Assembly: GCA_014730285.1 (NCBI GenBank)
Contig: WJIM01000407.1
Span: 1 to 7,196, forward strand
Origin: Candidatus Zixiibacteriota bacterium
GTDB taxonomy: Bacteria > Zixibacteria > MSB-5A5 > JAABVY01
Direction: 5' to 3'
DNA: 7,196 nt
Part shown: positions 1-6,943 of the stretch, in pieces
Layout of the letters: every line of letters begins with the position of its first letter
Numbering within the stretch: position 1 is the first letter of the stretch
The notes under the pieces: generated by a model
Seen by the model: the letters and a program-made list of their open reading frames with translations, nothing else
Database searches by the model: none
What the model was told of the DNA's origin: nothing
Translations under genes and position numbers: made by a program

Positions 1-3000
1 CCCTGCAGGAGTACATAGATATTTTCGATCAAATCTCCTGTACAATAATCCGTAGTGCCATTCATTGTTACACTGAACAGCGTAACCGGACCATCCTCCG
101 ATCCCGTTAATACACCGAAATTGAACTGCACGCTGTCGTAGCCTGTGGCATTATCAAACTCATTATAGAACAGCTGATAATTGCCGGAGGCCTCGGTGGC
201 GCTGACGAAGTTCAGATCGGCCGGAAAGCGAATAGTTACATTCGCAGCATCCAGTCCAACAACAGCATCTCCTATTTCAATATCGAAGGTGAAGTCGCCG
301 CTGCAATGATACAGAATATCGTCCGGAGTCATATTCAGGCCGCAGTCAACGCTGGGATAGTTGTCTACTCCGCCGGGTGTCCCGCCAATATTGTATTGGG
401 TCGGGTAGCCGCTGTTGGTGGCCCAGTCGGACCAGCAGTTTCCTAAACCGGTTCCGTCATCCCATGACACGCCGCTGACATTGCATTCGGCGTTCAGGCC
501 ATTATAGAGCGAGTTGCCGTAAATATCGACATCATATACGCTCGATCCGACAGTATAATCATTAATATAAATGCCGGTATCCTGATCAATGATTGTCTCG
601 TTGTTCAAAAGCGCAGTAATATCGCCGTCGCCATTTGTAAAGATCAGATAACCATAGCTGCCATTGCTCATAACAGTATTGCTCTGAAAAGTCACATCAA
701 CCGATGAACCGGCGGAATAATCTTCATCGGTGAGTACTACGCCACCGTCTGTATTGTCATGGATATTGTTGCCGGTTACAGATGCAACGATATCGACATC
801 ACCGGCATATGTATCGAACTCGTTTCCGATATAAAGACCCCATTGACAGTCATAGATCTCGTTGCCGGAAAGTGTCACTGTCTTGGTCAAAGAAGGGCTT
901 CCGCCGGTAAACGAGTTTTCAATGTAAATTCCGGCAGAATTACTTCCATCGGATGCGGCCGGGGTATTATAGCCATAAATAGTATTATTGCTTACCACCG
1001 CGGTTGACTGCGATCCGATTTCCATAGCATATCCGAAATCACTTACGGTTTTATAGAAATCATTTCCACTTATGACCATGTGCACGTAGTCATGAGTTAC
1101 TAAGGCAACTCTGCCTGTCTCCGCAAATGTATTATCAGTGATTGATATCTGGGCTCTGGCAGCATCGGTATAGCCGGGCGCACGCATGTAGGCGATCATT
1201 TCATAATAATAGCCAGAGGCGTCATCCGCTGATATATTCTTGAATATATTATTCGACAGACTGCCCTCAGAATCCCAGTAAAGCACACCGAAGATACTAT
1301 TGCCCTTAACCAGATCATAATCAAAAGTCAGGTTACTAACATCAATCCCTGTTGAATTATAAACGCGAAGCACGACCTGCCGGGATGTGCCATAAGGCGA
1401 GAAGCCCCATGGAAGTGTTGTGCTGGGTTTGATAATAGTCGTGGTCTTATCGGCACCCACCAGATTAATATCCGTGCGGGTATCTATATCGATTGTGGCA
1501 TCGTAAGTGCCCGCCGCAACATTAACAGTACTGGCAGTGACCAGATCGACACCTTCCTGGATGCGGTTGGATAATCCGGCCTGTGGGCTGTCATCATCGA
1601 CCCACAGCTCAGAAAAGTCACCACTGAAGCCGGGGGCATTATCGGTCCCGCCGCCCAGCCAGGGCGTATAATCCACATTGCCGGTCACCATGCCGGCAAC
1701 TGTCGCCGGGCTGGTGCTGCCCCAGTAGTTGCCGGAGGCATCCAGAGTCGTGGTCGTGGCGAGGGTCATTGCCAGACCCGAGGAATTACCGGTGATCTTG
1801 TTTCCGTTAATCTTCAAATCTCCACGTGTAACATTATAAAGCGTTATGCCATTTCCGGGATTATCGGCAAAAGCATTATTAGTGACTTCAATACTCGTAG
1901 CTACACTGGCGGAAATAAGAAGACCCGGTTGATCATCGGCATTGTTGGTGGAGCTATTTCCGCTGATAACCATATTTGTGAAATCTCCCTGTCGGATGCT
2001 TATGCCTCCATGATTATCAGAGCCGCCAGCCGCGCCGGTCACTGTATTATCCAGAATTCTGATGCTGTCCGCCGTTTCTCCCGGCCAGTTCCAAACAACA
2101 ATTCCGCCCTCGGCCGCGCCTGATACCGTATTATTTTGAATCAAACCTTTTTCAGACGAGGTACCTGCGGCAAACTGCTGACCATACCAGATTCCATTGT
2201 AAATTATGTTTGTGAGCACATTTCCATCAGATGGATTTGGTCCACCGATAGTGCCATATGTCGCATCTGTTACCCAGATAGGTGCCTGATCGAATGTATT
2301 AGCCCTAACCGTAGTCCCGGTGGAATTTGTAATATAAACCGCATATGATGGGGCGCCGGTATTAATCAGATATGTAGTATTCTGAACTAGTGCATCGACA
2401 ACATTCTTTTCACGCACTCCATAATAGCAATCATCAAAGGTTACATCTTCGACAAGGAAATTATCGATTGTGGGATCGGTAACCCCCCATGATGCTTCGG
2501 CCCTTGCCACAATAGCATAACCTCCGGTTGTTGTCTGATCACCCTGATAGTCTCGAATTCTCATGTTTTTCAGGACCACATCATCGGACTGAACCACTAT
2601 GGCACGCGGCCAGGCGGTACCAAGTCCGGTATTATCAACACCCTGTCCATAGGTTCCACCATCAAGAATAGTACCGGATCCATCATCAGCCTGCCCTGCA
2701 CCCATTAATGTCATTGGAACATCTATTACCGCTAATGCTCTATCATAAGCCGTAAAAGTGCCGGCTGCGAGTGATACGGTATCTGCAGTTGATTTTGATG
2801 TGATCGCATCCACTGCTTCCTGGATATAAGTGTAATGGTCGTAATATACATCCCAGTCGACCTCGAGATACCAGATATTTCCGGTTCCCTCCTGGCCAGG
2901 CTGATCTCTTTCCGACGTATAGAACAGGTAACTGCTACCGCCGGCGTCGGTAAAGCCAATCGGCCACATATCGATCCAGGTATTGTCACCATATCGGCCC

Positions 3001-3941
3001 TCCACCACATCATGCGATGATCCGCCTAATACGGTCGAGGGGCTTGATCCTGCCCAGGCAATAATGTACTGGCGTCCTCCGCCTTCGGAAGTATATGGAG
3101 CCTGTGCAAAGACATAGTCAGAGCCAGCCTTAAACAGAGTGGCATCCCATCCTGTAGAGGAGGCCGTGCCAAGTTCGCTCCAGGATTCCGGTGAGGCATT
3201 ATACTGCAGAACCTTGTTGTCCTTACTGGGAGATGTCCTCAGTATGCCGATATACAGATCGCTTCCGTCAACGAAGAAATGACCCGTACCATTGATCAGG
3301 TTGGATGTCGAATTAAGCGGAATATAGCTGCTCCAGGTAATCGTTGAGGCAGTCGGGTCGGCGGTATATTTGGTATACCATCCGGAATTGCCATCTGGAT
3401 AATTCGCCATTATGTATAGCTTGCCATCAAAGGCGGTCTCATCATGATGCGCCGCACCATCAGGCATATTATCGGCAAGATCGGCCACCTGTGTCCAGGT
3501 GGATCCTCCATCAGAACTGTACCATCCATACAGACTCTTGCGGCCCGTATAATTTGTGGACGGGACAGCGGCAAATGTCCACACCTTACCATCCAATACA
3601 GCGGCGCCGATTTCACCCAGATAGGTATTTGCCGCCCCGGGCACAGACATCGCCGCAGCAGAGGCCAGCCCATCAACAGTGGTAGCTTTCTTGTAATAAA
3701 TCTGGTAATCATGCACATCCGGATCATCATTTTGGTAATTTCCGGTTACAGTTGCTGAACGGCCATAAAACAGCCAGTAATATGTACCGTCATAGACTAT
3801 CGTTTGTCCTCTTTCATAGTATGAATTGTCTGTCACCTTTACGGGCTGAGTAACTTCAAGAATGGTGGCAAAAACTATGGATGGAAACAGGCATAATAAT
3901 ATTACGAAGACCATAATTTGAAATAACTTAGAATTTTTCAT
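1..3941 (-). CDS. Large secreted protein: Asp-box beta-propeller-like region, two parallel beta-helix modules, beta-sandwich (C-terminus outside window)
   Basis: I translated the frame base by base and found 1313 codons without a stop; the 3' end lies beyond the left edge. Residues 1-25 form a signal peptide (MKNSK, then a hydrophobic core ending VFA), so the product is exported. Residues about 26-365 carry recurring segments of the type DGKxY/W with aromatic strands and one clear Asp-box at 142-149 (SSDGGSTW), as in sialidase-like beta-propellers. A first parallel beta-helix opens with IQEAVDAI (373-380) and DTVSLAAGTF (387-396) and closes with NYWGS (738-742) and DYTPWL (757-762). A second opens with IQEGVDL (794) and VNVAAGTYD (806) and closes with GNCWSDW (1167-1173) and GVDNYPS (1191-1197). 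Between these lie many PbH1-type turns such as ISGN, VSNN and LSGN. From about 1214 a beta-sandwich follows, possibly cohesin-like. The ATG at 3941 has an AAGGAA site about 12 bases upstream and no better in-frame alternative. Enzymatic activity and substrate are unknown; adhesion or polysaccharide binding is an inference. Confidence 0.88.
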   Translation of the reverse strand, partial: MKNSKLFQIMVFVILLCLFPSIVFATILEVTQPVKVTDNSYYERGQTIVYDGTYYWLFYGRSATVTGNYQNDDPDVHDYQIYYKKATTVDGLASAAAMSVPGAANTYLGEIGAAVLDGKVWTFAAVPSTNYTGRKSLYGWYSSDGGSTWTQVADLADNMPDGAAHHDETAFDGKLYIMANYPDGNSGWYTKYTADPTASTITWSSYIPLNSTSNLINGTGHFFVDGSDLYIGILRTSPSKDNKVLQYNASPESWSELGTASSTGWDATLFKAGSDYVFAQAPYTSEGGGRQYIIAWAGSSPSTVLGGSSHDVVEGRYGDNTWIDMWPIGFTDAGGSSYLFYTSERDQPGQEGTGNIWYLEVDWDVYYDHYTYIQEAVDAITSKSTADTVSLAAGTFTAYDRALAVIDVPMTLMGAGQADDGSGTILDGGTYGQGVDNTGLGTAWPRAIVVQSDDVVLKNMRIRDYQGDQTTTGGYAIVARAEASWGVTDPTIDNFLVEDVTFDDCYYGVREKNVVDALVQNTTYLINTGAPSYAVYITNSTGTTVRANTFDQAPIWVTDATYGTIGGPNPSDGNVLTNIIYNGIWYGQQFAAGTSSEKGLIQNNTVSGAAEGGIVVWNWPGETADSIRILDNTVTGAAGGSDNHGGISIRQGDFTNMVISGNSSTNNADDQPGLLISASVATSIEVTNNAFADNPGNGITLYNVTRGDLKINGNKITGNSSGLAMTLATTTTLDASGNYWGSTSPATVAGMVTGNVDYTPWLGGGTDNAPGFSGDFSELWVDDDSPQAGLSNRIQEGVDLVTASTVNVAAGTYDATIDIDTRTDINLVGADKTTTIIKPSTTLPWGFSPYGTSRQVVLRVYNSTGIDVSNLTFDYDLVKGNSIFGVLYWDSEGSLSNNIFKNISADDASGYYYEMIAYMRAPGYTDAARAQISITDNTFAETGRVALVTHDYVHMVISGNDFYKTVSDFGYAMEIGSQSTAVVSNNTIYGYNTPAASDGSNSAGIYIENSFTGGSPSLTKTVTLSGNEIYDCQWGLYIGNEFDTYAGDVDIVASVTGNNIHDNTDGGVVLTDEDYSAGSSVDVTFQSNTVMSNGSYGYLIFTNGDGDITALLNNETIIDQDTGIYINDYTVGSSVYDVDIYGNSLYNGLNAECNVSGVSWDDGTGLGNCWSDWATNSGYPTQYNIGGTPGGVDNYPSVDCGLNMTPDDILYHCSGDFTFDIEIGDAVVGLDAANVTIRFPADLNFVSATEASGNYQLFYNEFDNATGYDSVQFNFGVLTGSEDGPVTLFSVTMNGTTDYCTGDLIENIYVLLQ

Positions 3942-3962
3942 TTGACCCCCATGTTCCTTTTC

Positions 3963-3985
3963 GAAAGCAGATCTGATTTGCTTTC
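3963..3985 (-). repeat. Inverted repeat just upstream of the large gene's ribosome site
   Basis: GAAAGCA (3963-3969) and TGCTTTC (3979-3985) are perfect 7-base arms around a 9-base loop. On the minus-strand transcript the hairpin would end about 21 bases before the ATG, directly ahead of the AAGGAA segment. It could influence translation start or mRNA stability; no function is shown. Confidence 0.5.
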
Positions 3986-3993
3986 TTGTTTTT

Positions 3994-4007
3994 CCTTTGG
4001 TCAAAGG
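3994..4007. repeat. Short palindrome CCTTTG-GT-CAAAGG
   Basis: Two perfect 6-base arms are separated by only two bases. That spacing suits a dimeric DNA-binding protein better than an RNA hairpin. It lies 53-66 bases upstream of the large gene's start, so it could be an operator or part of the leader. No regulator is identifiable. Confidence 0.35.
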
Positions 4008-4063
4008 GTTTGCGGGAATTAATTATTTGTTAAAAAAGTATAATAGTGCAAAGATTTTGAACT

Positions 4064-4073
4064 TCACCTCCCT
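4064..4073 (-). other. Orphan strong Shine-Dalgarno-like sequence
   Basis: The minus strand reads AGGGAGGTGA, a near-perfect complement to the 16S rRNA 3' end, but no ATG or GTG follows at a usable distance. The nearest start-like codon is a TTG about 14 bases downstream that opens a frame of only ten codons. It may be chance, a ribosome standby site for the large gene, or a relic of a lost small gene. Confidence 0.3.
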
Positions 4074-4074
4074 T

Positions 4075-4098
4075 CGATTTTCCGTATCCGGAAAATTG
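4075..4098. repeat. 10-bp hairpin with a 4-base loop
   Basis: CGATTTTCCG (4075-4084) and CGGAAAATTG (4089-4098) pair along ten positions, with one G-T wobble, around a TATC loop. Neither strand has a proper U-tract directly behind it, so I do not call it a terminator. It lies between the candidate promoter at 4127-4135 and the large gene and would be in that gene's leader. Confidence 0.5.
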
Positions 4099-4126
4099 TT
4101 TCAGTAGAAAAAATAAGTTAAACTTT

Positions 4127-4135
4127 GTTATAGCA
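4127..4135 (-). promoter_or_regulatory. Candidate extended -10 promoter for the large secreted-protein gene
   Basis: The minus strand reads TGCTATAAC, an extended -10 element (TGn followed by TATAAC). No good -35 hexamer sits upstream, which extended -10 promoters can tolerate. Transcription would begin near 4120 and give a leader of about 180 bases containing the hairpins at 4075-4098 and 3963-3985. A TTGACA at 4308-4313 is farther upstream but lacks a matching -10. Confidence 0.3.
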
Positions 4136-4576
4136 TCCCTGACGAGGTAAATCACTTATTACGTTTCTTTTAAATCTGAAAAAAACCAAACTGAATTTTC
4201 CATAATTGGATTCCTGGTAAGAAAGAAAGCCTGCCCACGATTACGAGTTGAATAAGGCCCCATCCCGCTCACAGGAAATAAAACTGATTAAGTCTGTTTT
4301 TATAAACTGTCAATCCCTATGTTCCATTGCCTCAAATTATGTGCCAATACAACAGACTATTAAAGACAACAGAAAACAATAAAAGACTTACGGTTATAAA
4401 TCCCTTAACCCACATCACAAGGGTTGGAGAGTATAATCCACAACATATATGGGATTTCAGGGGGTATTTTTGTAAACAATATTCTGAAAAAGAGGCGAGT
4501 TATAAATATAGAAGTGCGGAGAATATATTATCAAAGCTCCTTAGATACTGAAGCTCCAATAATTTGAAAAAATAAG

Positions 4577-4661
4577 CGGAGAGGCAGGGATTCGAACCCT
4601 GGGAACCCGAAGGTTCAACGGTTTTCGAGACCGCCCCGTTCGACCGCTCCGGCACCTCTCC
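4577..4661 (-). tRNA. tRNA-Ser (anticodon CGA)
   Basis: The 85-base gene folds as a class II tRNA. The acceptor arms GGAGAGG (4655-4661) and CCTCTCC (4578-4584) pair perfectly. The D stem is CCG/CGG, the anticodon loop CTCGAAA places CGA at 4625-4627, and the T arm is CAGGG-TTCGAAT-CCCTG. The long variable arm (GAACC, loop TTCG, GGTTC) and the G discriminator at 4577 are serine identity features. CGA reads UCG codons. The 3' CCA is not encoded (CTT follows the discriminator), so a CCA-adding enzyme is needed. A TTATTTTTT run directly behind it may assist termination. Confidence 0.97.
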
Positions 4662-4668
4662 GTTATTC

Positions 4669-4705
4669 TATATATGGTCTATATTGATATATGCCAAATT
4701 CTCAA
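4669..4705 (-). promoter_or_regulatory. Candidate promoter(s) for tRNA-Ser
   Basis: Two overlapping sigma70-like arrangements are visible. TTGGCA (4692-4697), 17 bases, then TATATA (4669-4674) would start transcription almost exactly at the tRNA 5' base. TTGAGA (4700-4705), 16 bases, then TATAGA (4678-4683) would leave a leader of about ten bases. Both lie between the membrane-protein stop and the tRNA, so the tRNA can be made independently of the upstream genes. Confidence 0.45.
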
Positions 4706-4707
4706 TG

Positions 4708-5208
4708 TCAATCGGAATCTGATGATACCCGCGCGAATTCAAACGGTTCCACGAGCTTCTCGATGAATTCCGGACGGGGACGCACCATCAGATACCCCAA
4801 AAGCGTCAGGCAGGCCATGAGGGTAAACATATCCTGCAAACCGCTCAAAAGATAAAACAGGAATCCGTAAATCGCGGGTGAAAGCGCTACGAAAAACAGA
4901 ATCAGATACAATGTCATGATCCGTCCTTTAAGCATCTTGAACGTACTGACCGGGGTCTGACCCAGACTCGCGGGATTAAGCCATTTCTTCTTGAGGACGA
5001 TGACAATCAGAAGCTCTACCGCTGAGACTCCCAGGAGCACATATCCGAGAATATCGACACTGCCCGCTTCGGCGATCTGAATGTATCCCTGGCTTTCCAT
5101 GTAAAGACCGATTAAAAACAGCGCCACCGCGCCGCCCACATCGATCAAAAGCCCGGTGTACAAAATCCTCATGGCAAATCTGGAAATTTCATATCTATCG
5201 GCTTTCAC
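4708..5208 (-). CDS. Small four-helix integral membrane protein of unknown function
   Basis: The 166-residue product has four hydrophobic stretches long enough to span the membrane: about 15-37, 51-72, 97-121 and 126-142. Basic clusters (KKKW at 73-76, K91-R96, RPRP at 143-146) would mark cytoplasmic sides. The tail is short and acidic (SSDSD). I do not recognise a family and assign no function. I chose the GTG at 5208 because GGGAGGAG ends four bases before it. An ATG at 5262 in the same frame would add 18 residues but overlap tadA by 68 bases and lacks a comparable ribosome site. With GTG the overlap with tadA is 14 bases, suggesting coupled translation. Confidence 0.8.
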   Translation of the reverse strand: MKADRYEISRFAMRILYTGLLIDVGGAVALFLIGLYMESQGYIQIAEAGSVDILGYVLLGVSAVELLIVIVLKKKWLNPASLGQTPVSTFKMLKGRIMTLYLILFFVALSPAIYGFLFYLLSGLQDMFTLMACLTLLGYLMVRPRPEFIEKLVEPFEFARVSSDSD

Positions 5209-5671
5209 TTTTCTCCTCCCGCAGTTTTTTGAAAAATTCCTGCACCAATCCCCGCGACTCATCCTCCATTATGCCCGAGGTAACCTCGACTGTATGATTG
5301 AGCCTCTCATCACTGGTAATATCATAAAGCGTGCCGCATGCTCCCGCCTTGGGATCGGCAACGGCGTATACCAGACGCGGAATCCTTGCCAGCACAATCG
5401 CTCCCGCGCACATCGGGCATGGTTCCATGGTAACATACATAACGGTGTGTTCAAGCCGCCAGCTCACCATAGGATCACAGGCAGCCGAAATCGCGATCAT
5501 CTCGGCATGTGCGGTTGGATCCTTGAGCATCTCGCGTTGATTGAAGCCGCGGCCGATGATTTTGTTCTCATGCACGATCACACACCCAACCGGCACTTCT
5601 TTATGCTCGAAGGCTTTCTCGGCCTCACGAAGCGCCATCCGCATCCAGTATTTGTCGTCAAAGATTTCCAT
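5195..5671 (-). CDS. tadA: tRNA-specific adenosine deaminase TadA
   Basis: TadA converts adenosine 34 of tRNA-Arg(ACG) to inosine, allowing one tRNA to read several CGN codons; it acts in the cytoplasm as a zinc-dependent dimer. The 158-residue protein has the usual family length. It contains the deaminase motif HAE at 55-57 (zinc ligand H55, catalytic E57) and PCPMC at 84-88 (zinc ligands C85 and C88). PVGCVIV (27-33) and the GFN segment at 42-44 are also typical. The ATG at 5671 is the only reasonable start, since an in-frame TAA lies three codons upstream; however, its upstream sequence has no evident Shine-Dalgarno site. It follows the DUF89 gene by 73 bases and overlaps the membrane-protein gene by 14. 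Guanine or other cytidine deaminases share the fold, but the HAE/PCPMC context and length favour TadA. Confidence 0.95.
   Translation of the reverse strand: MEIFDDKYWMRMALREAEKAFEHKEVPVGCVIVHENKIIGRGFNQREMLKDPTAHAEMIAISAACDPMVSWRLEHTVMYVTMEPCPMCAGAIVLARIPRLVYAVADPKAGACGTLYDITSDERLNHTVEVTSGIMEDESRGLVQEFFKKLREEKSESR
5213..5220 (-). promoter_or_regulatory. Ribosome binding site inside tadA that sets the membrane-protein start
   Basis: The minus strand reads GGGAGGAG followed by AAAA and GTG (5206-5208). It encodes the last residues of TadA as well, so ribosomes finishing tadA would stop 14 bases past the next start, which favours re-initiation. Confidence 0.7.
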
Positions 5672-5744
5672 AAAAGGTTATAGTAATAGAGGATAAGAAT
5701 TATTTGAAAAGCAGGCAATCTTTTTGTTGGGGGATCGGCCCGCT

Positions 5745-6617
5745 TTACTGCCGAAAAACTCCCCCGCGCCTGATAATCATCTCGCCCTCAGCACAGCCGA
5801 TATCATCGGCCACAACATGACACTTGACCATCAGCAGGAAAAATATCTCACGCTCGACCAGGCTTAAGGCCTCGTAATTGCCCTGACCTTTGGCAACCAC
5901 CAGATCAGCATTGAAAAAGCCCTCGCGCACCTCCGGCGAACAGTCTTCCAGAATCAATGCCGGAGCATCATACCCATCACCAACAACTTTCACTATATCA
6001 GTTAATCCCGTAAACTCTGCATCGGCCAATGTAGCATCGTTGAGTATCGGATTCCCGCGCACAACAACAGTGATCTTCTCGGTCGGCATCTCCTCGATCA
6101 GCACCCGGTCGAAGAACAACTCTCCGCAATTATCTGCGATAAACCAGATATCCTCGGCCTTATCAATTCTCTCTATCAGCTTATCCGAATCATCGAGCGA
6201 TGATGGCAGCTCCATGGCGCTCTCCACGGTCTTGCGTACCTTCTCCTCGGTGACCTCATCGTATTTGAACATCCCGAAATCGATGATATTCCCGGTTACA
6301 GCCAGTTTAATCGCGGTCTTCTGGGGATTATCCGAATCTTTGACGATCTTTTTCAATTCGGGATAGAGAAGCTTTCCTATGCGATTCGAGAATTCTTTGT
6401 GCTTCAAATACGGATCATCGACCTTAAGTATGTCCTTGACAACATTTTCCACATCACGGCGGATCGCCACCGGGGACCTTTCAAACGAAAGACCTGAGAT
6501 TATCCCAAGCATGGTTTTGAGCGCTTTTTCCTGCAGGAGGGGATCATCTGTCGCCCCCTTGATAACATCCGCGGCCTGCCTAACTTTGCAGGCGATACAA
6601 TCAACATGAGTTCTCAT
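5745..6617 (-). CDS. DUF89 / ARMT1-like metal-dependent phosphatase
   Basis: The 290-residue protein belongs to the DUF89 (ARMT1-like) family, metal-dependent phosphatases thought to remove damaged or surplus phosphometabolites such as sugar phosphates. Visible signatures are the N-terminal CIAC (C7, C10) with HVDC before it, common in prokaryotic stand-alone members; GNIIDFGM at 109-116; DNCGE at 162-166 followed by D170; RGNPILNDAT at 187-196, where N193 and D194 are expected in the active site; and KGQGNYEAL at 243-251. K265 lies in LLMVKCHVVA, a segment also conserved in the family. The protein is cytoplasmic, with no signal peptide. I prefer the ATG at 6617, nine bases behind AAGGA; a TTG at 6623 would add two residues but sits only three bases from that site. 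It is probably first in a unit with tadA. The exact substrate cannot be read from the sequence. Confidence 0.92.
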   Translation of the reverse strand: MRTHVDCIACKVRQAADVIKGATDDPLLQEKALKTMLGIISGLSFERSPVAIRRDVENVVKDILKVDDPYLKHKEFSNRIGKLLYPELKKIVKDSDNPQKTAIKLAVTGNIIDFGMFKYDEVTEEKVRKTVESAMELPSSLDDSDKLIERIDKAEDIWFIADNCGELFFDRVLIEEMPTEKITVVVRGNPILNDATLADAEFTGLTDIVKVVGDGYDAPALILEDCSPEVREGFFNADLVVAKGQGNYEALSLVEREIFFLLMVKCHVVADDIGCAEGEMIIRRGGVFRQ

Positions 6618-6626
6618 AATCAATAG

Positions 6627-6631
6627 TCCTT
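6627..6631 (-). promoter_or_regulatory. Ribosome binding site of the DUF89 gene
   Basis: The minus strand reads AAGGA, nine bases before ATG at 6617 and only three before TTG at 6623. The spacing decides for the ATG. Confidence 0.6.
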
Positions 6632-6657
6632 ATCTGAATACGCAAAAAAGAAATTCC

Positions 6658-6686
6658 AAAGTAGAAATTGAGTTTGTTTTAGTCAA
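6658..6686 (-). promoter_or_regulatory. Candidate promoter of the DUF89-tadA unit
   Basis: TTGACT (6681-6686), a 17-base spacer and TACTTT (6658-6663) form a sigma70-like promoter with a good -35 and a weak -10. Transcription would begin near 6651, giving a leader of about 34 bases ahead of the ATG at 6617. Confidence 0.45.
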
Positions 6687-6706
6687 GAACTATCTGACTC
6701 CAAAAT

Positions 6707-6760
6707 GACAGGAGCTGTCGGAGAATCATGCATAACCTTGTAACAGCTCTGGAATTATGC
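6707..6760. promoter_or_regulatory. Cluster of inverted repeats between divergent promoters (possible operator)
   Basis: Three symmetric elements overlap here. GACAG-GAG-CTGTC occupies 6707-6719. GAGCTGT (6712-6718) matches ACAGCTC (6743-6749) as a perfect 7-base inverted pair. GCATAA (6730-6735) matches TTATGC (6755-6760). The cluster ends exactly at the plus-strand -35 and lies 20 bases behind the minus-strand -35, a usual place for a regulator acting on both promoters. No regulator gene is in the window. Confidence 0.4.
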
Positions 6761-6789
6761 TTGACAAATGGCAGTCCGATAATTAAAAT
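6761..6789 (+). promoter_or_regulatory. Strong sigma70-like promoter for the 7075 gene
   Basis: A perfect TTGACA (6761-6766), a 17-base spacer and TAAAAT (6784-6789, five of six consensus bases) form the best promoter in the window. Transcription would start near 6796, about 280 bases before the ATG at 7075, implying a long untranslated leader. Confidence 0.6.
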
Positions 6790-6884
6790 ATTCATAGTTA
6801 ATCGAAACGACCGCACACTGATTAAAATGGTTCTAATATTACCCATCACCGCTGAGCAGGTAAGGTAAAAACAGGCCTGAGACC

Positions 6885-6896
6885 CAACAACTATCG
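6885..6896 (+). repeat. Direct repeat, copy 1 (CAACAACTATCG)
   Basis: It matches the copy at 6944-6955 at 11 of 12 positions. The two copies are 59 bases apart, start to start, and bracket the palindrome at 6902-6928. Confidence 0.45.
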
Positions 6897-6901
6897 CCTT
6901 G

Positions 6902-6928
6902 TTATAAATAGATTTATTGTATTTATAA
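6902..6928. repeat. AT-rich perfect inverted repeat
   Basis: TTATAAATA (6902-6910) and TATTTATAA (6920-6928) are perfect 9-base arms around a 9-base centre. In the leader RNA this would be a weak all-AU hairpin; in DNA it could bind a dimeric regulator. It also contains a -10-like TATAAG at 6924-6929, so a second promoter is conceivable, though its best -35 (TTGTTA, 6899-6904) is 19 bases away. Confidence 0.5.
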
Positions 6929-6943
6929 GTCTGAAATAAAGCA

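Larger units (their letters stand above)
3942..4576. other. Long non-coding gap between tRNA-Ser and the large secreted-protein gene
   Basis: I see no convincing gene in these 635 bases. The longest frame is on the plus strand at 4327-4551; it begins with TTG, lacks a Shine-Dalgarno site and matches no family I know. A 33-codon frame on the minus strand, starting with an ATG near 4258, also lacks a ribosome site. The part near 3942-4135 probably contains the promoter and 5' leader of the large gene; its inverted repeats are listed separately. The remainder, 4136-4576, is AT-rich. A short T-run follows the tRNA 3' end on the minus strand (4566-4572), which may help end that transcript. Confidence 0.6.

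Noticed and set aside
4190..4265. Open stretch on the minus strand with a GTAATC segment resembling a tRNA anticodon loop and a 33-codon frame
   Set aside because: The flanking bases do not form anticodon, D or T stems, and the frame has no ribosome site.
4285..4313. TTGACA on the minus strand as promoter of the large gene
   Set aside because: At 17-base spacing the -10 would be TAATCA, which matches the consensus at only two positions, and the leader would exceed 330 bases.
4327..4551. 74-codon plus-strand frame in the gap beside tRNA-Ser
   Set aside because: It begins with TTG, has no Shine-Dalgarno site, has unusual composition and matches no family I recognise; most likely chance.
4534..4557. 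Repeated AAGCTCC near the tRNA 3' side, considered as an attachment-site remnant
   Set aside because: The copies are only seven bases, do not repeat any part of the tRNA, and no integrase gene is present.
5156..5683. 175-codon plus-strand frame opposite tadA
   Set aside because: Antisense shadow of tadA; the deaminase motifs are on the minus strand.
5890..6366. 158-codon plus-strand frame opposite the DUF89 gene
   Set aside because: It is an antisense shadow: the minus strand has clear family motifs, while this frame is serine-rich low-complexity sequence.
6827..6868. 13-codon frame (starting MVLILP) as a leader peptide
   Set aside because: No ribosome site precedes it and no run of regulatory codons is present.
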